This document shows positions 22,216 to 24,587 of a DNA stretch of 24,587 bases, in pieces. Each line of letters opens with the position of its first letter. The first letter of the stretch is position 1. The notes under the pieces were generated by a model. That model was not told where the DNA came from. It saw only the letters and a program-made list of their open reading frames with translations, and searched no databases. The stretch covers positions 1 through 24,587 of the forward strand of contig CALWEE010000003.1 in NCBI GenBank assembly GCA_944376975.1, written 5' to 3'. The stretch is from an uncultured Lachnospiraceae bacterium. GTDB taxonomy: Bacteria > Bacillota > Clostridia > Lachnospirales > Lachnospiraceae. Made by a program: the position numbers and the translations under genes.

Positions 22216-23022
22216 TCACGGTTTTACCGAGTGTTTCGTTTCATTCCATAGCGCGTCCATCTGGCGGACGCTCATATCTGAAAGGGAAGTTCCGCGCGCG
22301 GCAGCCTCCGCCTCCACATATTCAAATCTATTTATAAACTTTTCTGTGGCGTTTGTCAAGGCATTTTCCGCATTTATGCCCAAAAGACGGGACAAATTGA
22401 CCGCCGAAAACATCAGGTCGCCGATTTCTTCCCCGACGCGCCCCGCGTCTTCTGACCGCACGGCTTCCATCGTTTCCTCCAGTTCTTCCCTTACCTTTTC
22501 CGCGGCGCCTTCCCAGCTGTCAAAATCAAAACCCACTTTCGCCGCTTTTTTCTGGACCTTGGCCGCTCTTATGGAAGCCGGAAGGGCTTTGGCCACCCGC
22601 TTCATGCCTTCCGTGACCGTCCGCTCCGCCTTTTCTTTTTTCTTGATCTCCTCCCAGTTATCCAGCACCTTCGCGGCGCTGTCCGCCCGGACGCTGCCGA
22701 ATACGTGGGGATGTCTGTCGATCATCTTTTTCGATATGGAGGCGATCACGTCGTCCACGGTGAAACGGCCGTCTTCTTCGGCGATCCGCGCGTGCATCAT
22801 CACCTGGAGCAGGATGTCGCCCAGTTCTTCACAAAGATTGGCGTCATCGCCGGTCTTCGCGTAGATGTCGATCCCTTCCGCGGCCTCATAGGCTTCTTCC
22901 AGCATACAGTCCCGCAGGCTTTCATGGGTCTGCTCCCGATCCCACGGGCAGCCGTCTTTTGCCCGGAGCCGGGCGATGATCCCGCGAAGATCGTCAAATG
23001 AATAATTTTCCTTTCGTTCCAA
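22216..23022 (-). CDS. Nucleoside triphosphate pyrophosphohydrolase MazG
   Basis: This 268-residue protein has two MazG domains. The N-terminal one shows CPWD (25-28), EEAYE (42-46) and EELGD (65-69), which supply the magnesium-binding acidic residues. The second is at about 170-235 (EELEETMEAV, then EEIGDLMFS). It hydrolyses NTPs and dNTPs to monophosphates and diphosphate, clearing abnormal nucleotides. The start is a TTG 8 nt from AGGAGG (23031-23036); no ATG fits better. It corresponds to the C-terminal part of Bacillus YabN, without the methylase domain. It begins the mazG-hup-rqcP group. Confidence 0.94.
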   Translation of the reverse strand: MERKENYSFDDLRGIIARLRAKDGCPWDREQTHESLRDCMLEEAYEAAEGIDIYAKTGDDANLCEELGDILLQVMMHARIAEEDGRFTVDDVIASISKKMIDRHPHVFGSVRADSAAKVLDNWEEIKKKEKAERTVTEGMKRVAKALPASIRAAKVQKKAAKVGFDFDSWEGAAEKVREELEETMEAVRSEDAGRVGEEIGDLMFSAVNLSRLLGINAENALTNATEKFINRFEYVEAEAAARGTSLSDMSVRQMDALWNETKHSVKP

Positions 23023-23077
23023 TGTGCCGTCCTCCTTTTATCCGTCCGCTGCCGTTTTGATCCCGCAAGATAAAGAA

Positions 23078-23098
23078 GGAGCTGTCCGCGACAGCCCC
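23078..23098 (-). terminator. Terminator of the nucleotidyltransferase gene
   Basis: A 9-bp stem (23078-23086 with 23090-23098) has a 3-nt loop; one position (23080/23096) is G-U in the minus-strand RNA. It is followed by TTCTTTATCTT on the minus strand. It begins 8 bp after the stop codon. Confidence 0.65.
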
Positions 23099-23106
23099 TA
23101 TCGTTT

Positions 23107-24021
23107 TCAAGACCACAGTTTTTCCGGATATACGCCGTCTTCAGCCAGTTTTTTGAAGGCTTTGACAACGCTTTCCTTATCTTCCTGATAGGTGACGCCA
23201 AACCATCTGTCCCCTGTCTCCAGCACTTTCACCGACGCTTTGCCGGTATGGATCAGTTTGTCCACGATGGAAGGCAAAAGGTATTCGCTCTTTTCCGGAT
23301 CTTTCAGGTCGGAAAGGAACGCGGCGAATCCGTCTTCCAGTTCGTCGATGAAATTCGGGCGGAAGCCCCACATGTTCATGGATACGTGCTGTTCCGGCGT
23401 GATCTTCATGTCGCTGCCGTTATCGTCATGGACGATCGAACCGTCTTCACCCATGCGGATGCCGGACGTCTCCACCACCTGATCCAGGTAGCCGTCTTCA
23501 TTGACCACGCATACGCCCCGGGTCACCGTTCCGTTCTCGCTCAACGTATTCTTTAAGATGAAGCCGGCCATGCAGATATCGTACTTTACCGGAAGTTCAT
23601 GTTCTTCCGTCAGATAGGCGTGGACTTTTCGGAACGCTTCTTTTCCATAATAGTCATCGGCGTTGATCACCGCGAAAGGTTCTTTGACAACGCCTTTGCA
23701 GCAGAGGACCGCCTGGCCTGTCCCCCAGGGTTTTTTACGGTTTTCCGGCACCGAAAAGCCTTCCGGGATCGCGTCAAGGGACTGGAACACATATTCCACG
23801 TCGATCACCTTTTCGATCCGGCTGCCGATGATCTCCCGAAATTCTTTTTCAATATCTTTACGCAGTATGAAAACAACTTTATCGAATCCCGCTTCTTTCG
23901 CGTCATGGATGGAATAGTCCATAATGATCTCGCCATTCGGCCCCATCTTTTCCAGCTGTTTTATACCCTGTCCAAAACGGCTTCCGATACCCGCCGCCAT
24001 GATAACCAATGTCGTATTCAC
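23107..24021 (-). CDS. Sugar-phosphate-type nucleotidyltransferase family protein
   Basis: This 304-residue protein has the NTP-transferase Rossmann-like fold. The N-terminal nucleotide loop is AAGIGSRFG (9-17), WGTGQAV is at 99-105, and the metal-binding acidic motif NADDYYG is at 120-126. Such enzymes join a sugar phosphate to an NTP, giving a nucleotide sugar and diphosphate; the C-terminal part here is not an acetyltransferase repeat domain. The start is a GTG that overlaps the end of the VanZ-like gene by 4 nt (GTGA), with AAGGAG 11 nt upstream. No glycosyltransferase or sugar-modifying gene is adjacent inside the window, so neither the sugar nor the pathway can be named. Confidence 0.82.
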   Translation of the reverse strand: MNTTLVIMAAGIGSRFGQGIKQLEKMGPNGEIIMDYSIHDAKEAGFDKVVFILRKDIEKEFREIIGSRIEKVIDVEYVFQSLDAIPEGFSVPENRKKPWGTGQAVLCCKGVVKEPFAVINADDYYGKEAFRKVHAYLTEEHELPVKYDICMAGFILKNTLSENGTVTRGVCVVNEDGYLDQVVETSGIRMGEDGSIVHDDNGSDMKITPEQHVSMNMWGFRPNFIDELEDGFAAFLSDLKDPEKSEYLLPSIVDKLIHTGKASVKVLETGDRWFGVTYQEDKESVVKAFKKLAEDGVYPEKLWS

Positions 24022-24551
24022 TTTAAACTACGCTCCTTTACATCCTTTTTTCTTCGTTCAGTATACATGAATCTGATGAAATATACAACCAAAATCGACA
24101 CCGCGCCGGCCGCGCTGTCCAAAAGAACGTCCCGGGCCATGCCGGAACGCCCGGGGACAAACAGCTGATGGATCTCATCGGCGGACGCCGCGAGAAAAAC
24201 GAAGATCCAGGCTTTTAAAAATTTCCGTTCCATACGCGGCCATCCCACGTGGAAATGGGCCGTCGCCAGCAGGCCCAAAATGAAATATTCGGCAAAATGC
24301 GCGCACTTGCGCACCGGATAGGCCATGGCGGCGATAAAGGACAGGATCCGTTCTTTTTCCGCCAGGCCGAGCCTTTCCAGTATCCAGAAAAGCCCGGCGG
24401 TAAAACCGTCGCTCAGATCCTGGGACATATCCCCGTTCTGGGCCGAAAAATGCCAGATCACCCACAGCCAGGCGATCAGGGCGGCGCCGGAGATCGCCGT
24501 CATCAGGGCCCTTTTTCGTTTGGACATACTTTCTGACATACTTTTTCTCAC
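24018..24551 (-). CDS. VanZ-like family membrane protein
   Basis: This protein of up to 177 residues has about four transmembrane segments. VanZ-family motifs are HFSAQNG after the first segment, RKCAHFAEYFILG in the middle and DEIHQLFVPGRSGMARDVLLDSAG near the end. VanZ itself gives low teicoplanin resistance, but most chromosomal members have no known role, and this context gives no sign of a glycopeptide cluster. The start is uncertain: a GTG at 24551, or ATGs at 24539 or 24527, with no clear ribosome binding site for any. It is translationally coupled to the nucleotidyltransferase gene. The right edge of the window cuts into its promoter region. Confidence 0.85.
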   Translation of the reverse strand: MRKSMSESMSKRKRALMTAISGAALIAWLWVIWHFSAQNGDMSQDLSDGFTAGLFWILERLGLAEKERILSFIAAMAYPVRKCAHFAEYFILGLLATAHFHVGWPRMERKFLKAWIFVFLAASADEIHQLFVPGRSGMARDVLLDSAAGAVSILVVYFIRFMYTERRKKDVKERSLK

Positions 24552-24587
24552 TTTCTCTTGAAATATCTGCTGCCTTTGTGTTATAAT

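Noticed and set aside
24018..24551. VanZ-like protein as a sign of a glycopeptide resistance cluster
   Set aside because: No vanA/B/H/X/Y-like or two-component genes are nearby; chromosomal VanZ-like proteins are common in Firmicutes without such a role.

Overview
The window looks like chromosomal DNA from a spore-forming Firmicute, most likely a Lachnospiraceae-type Clostridium. The evidence is the sporulation genes (spoIIE, yabP, yabQ), the Bacillus/Clostridium gene order mazG-(hup)-rqcP-yabP-yabQ-divIC-spoIIE-tilS-hpt-ftsH, strong AGGAGG ribosome binding sites, and tRNA genes that do not encode CCA. The family-level assignment is an inference. Every gene I can support lies on the minus strand, so the window reads right to left. 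I see no phage, insertion sequence, CRISPR array or integration site.

Right part (24551 to 14613), housekeeping and sporulation. A VanZ-like membrane protein overlaps a sugar-type nucleotidyltransferase. Then come mazG, the HU gene, rqcP, yabP, yabQ and divIC, followed by spoIIE, tilS, hpt and ftsH. The promoters and terminators I can place divide this syntenic block into separate units. divIC has its own sigma-A-type promoter and a terminator after it. tilS-hpt-ftsH can be driven from a promoter overlapping the spoIIE stop codon. The Shine-Dalgarno site of yabP lies inside a 24-bp hairpin.

Middle (14600 to 9700). A region of about 390 bp with two intrinsic terminators and a G8 tract precedes an intracellular GH13 alpha-glucan hydrolase. 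Next are tRNA-Tyr(GTA) and tRNA-Leu(TAA) with their own promoter and terminator, the lrgA-lrgB pair, and an EamA/DMT transporter broken by a deletion and frameshift.

Left part (9642 to 306), a probable purine nucleoside uptake and deamination locus. It holds an amidohydrolase of the guanine deaminase/SsnA type, an adenosine-deaminase-family protein, a BMP-family lipoprotein, a guanine-deaminase-like zinc deaminase, a second near-identical BMP lipoprotein, two permeases and a double-NBD ATPase. The ABC parts match the B. subtilis NupNOPQ (YufNOPQ) guanosine/nucleoside importer. The likely flow is nucleoside or base capture, import, deamination and then salvage; hpt in the other block could use the resulting hypoxanthine or guanine. 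Three strong promoters and two sequence-related terminators divide the locus. The left edge (1 to 217) is a non-coding array of five consecutive hairpins.

I found no convincing novel multi-gene system. The most interesting signals are at RNA level: the yabP hairpin, the covarying terminator pair, the double hairpin after the first BMP gene and the hairpin array at the left edge.
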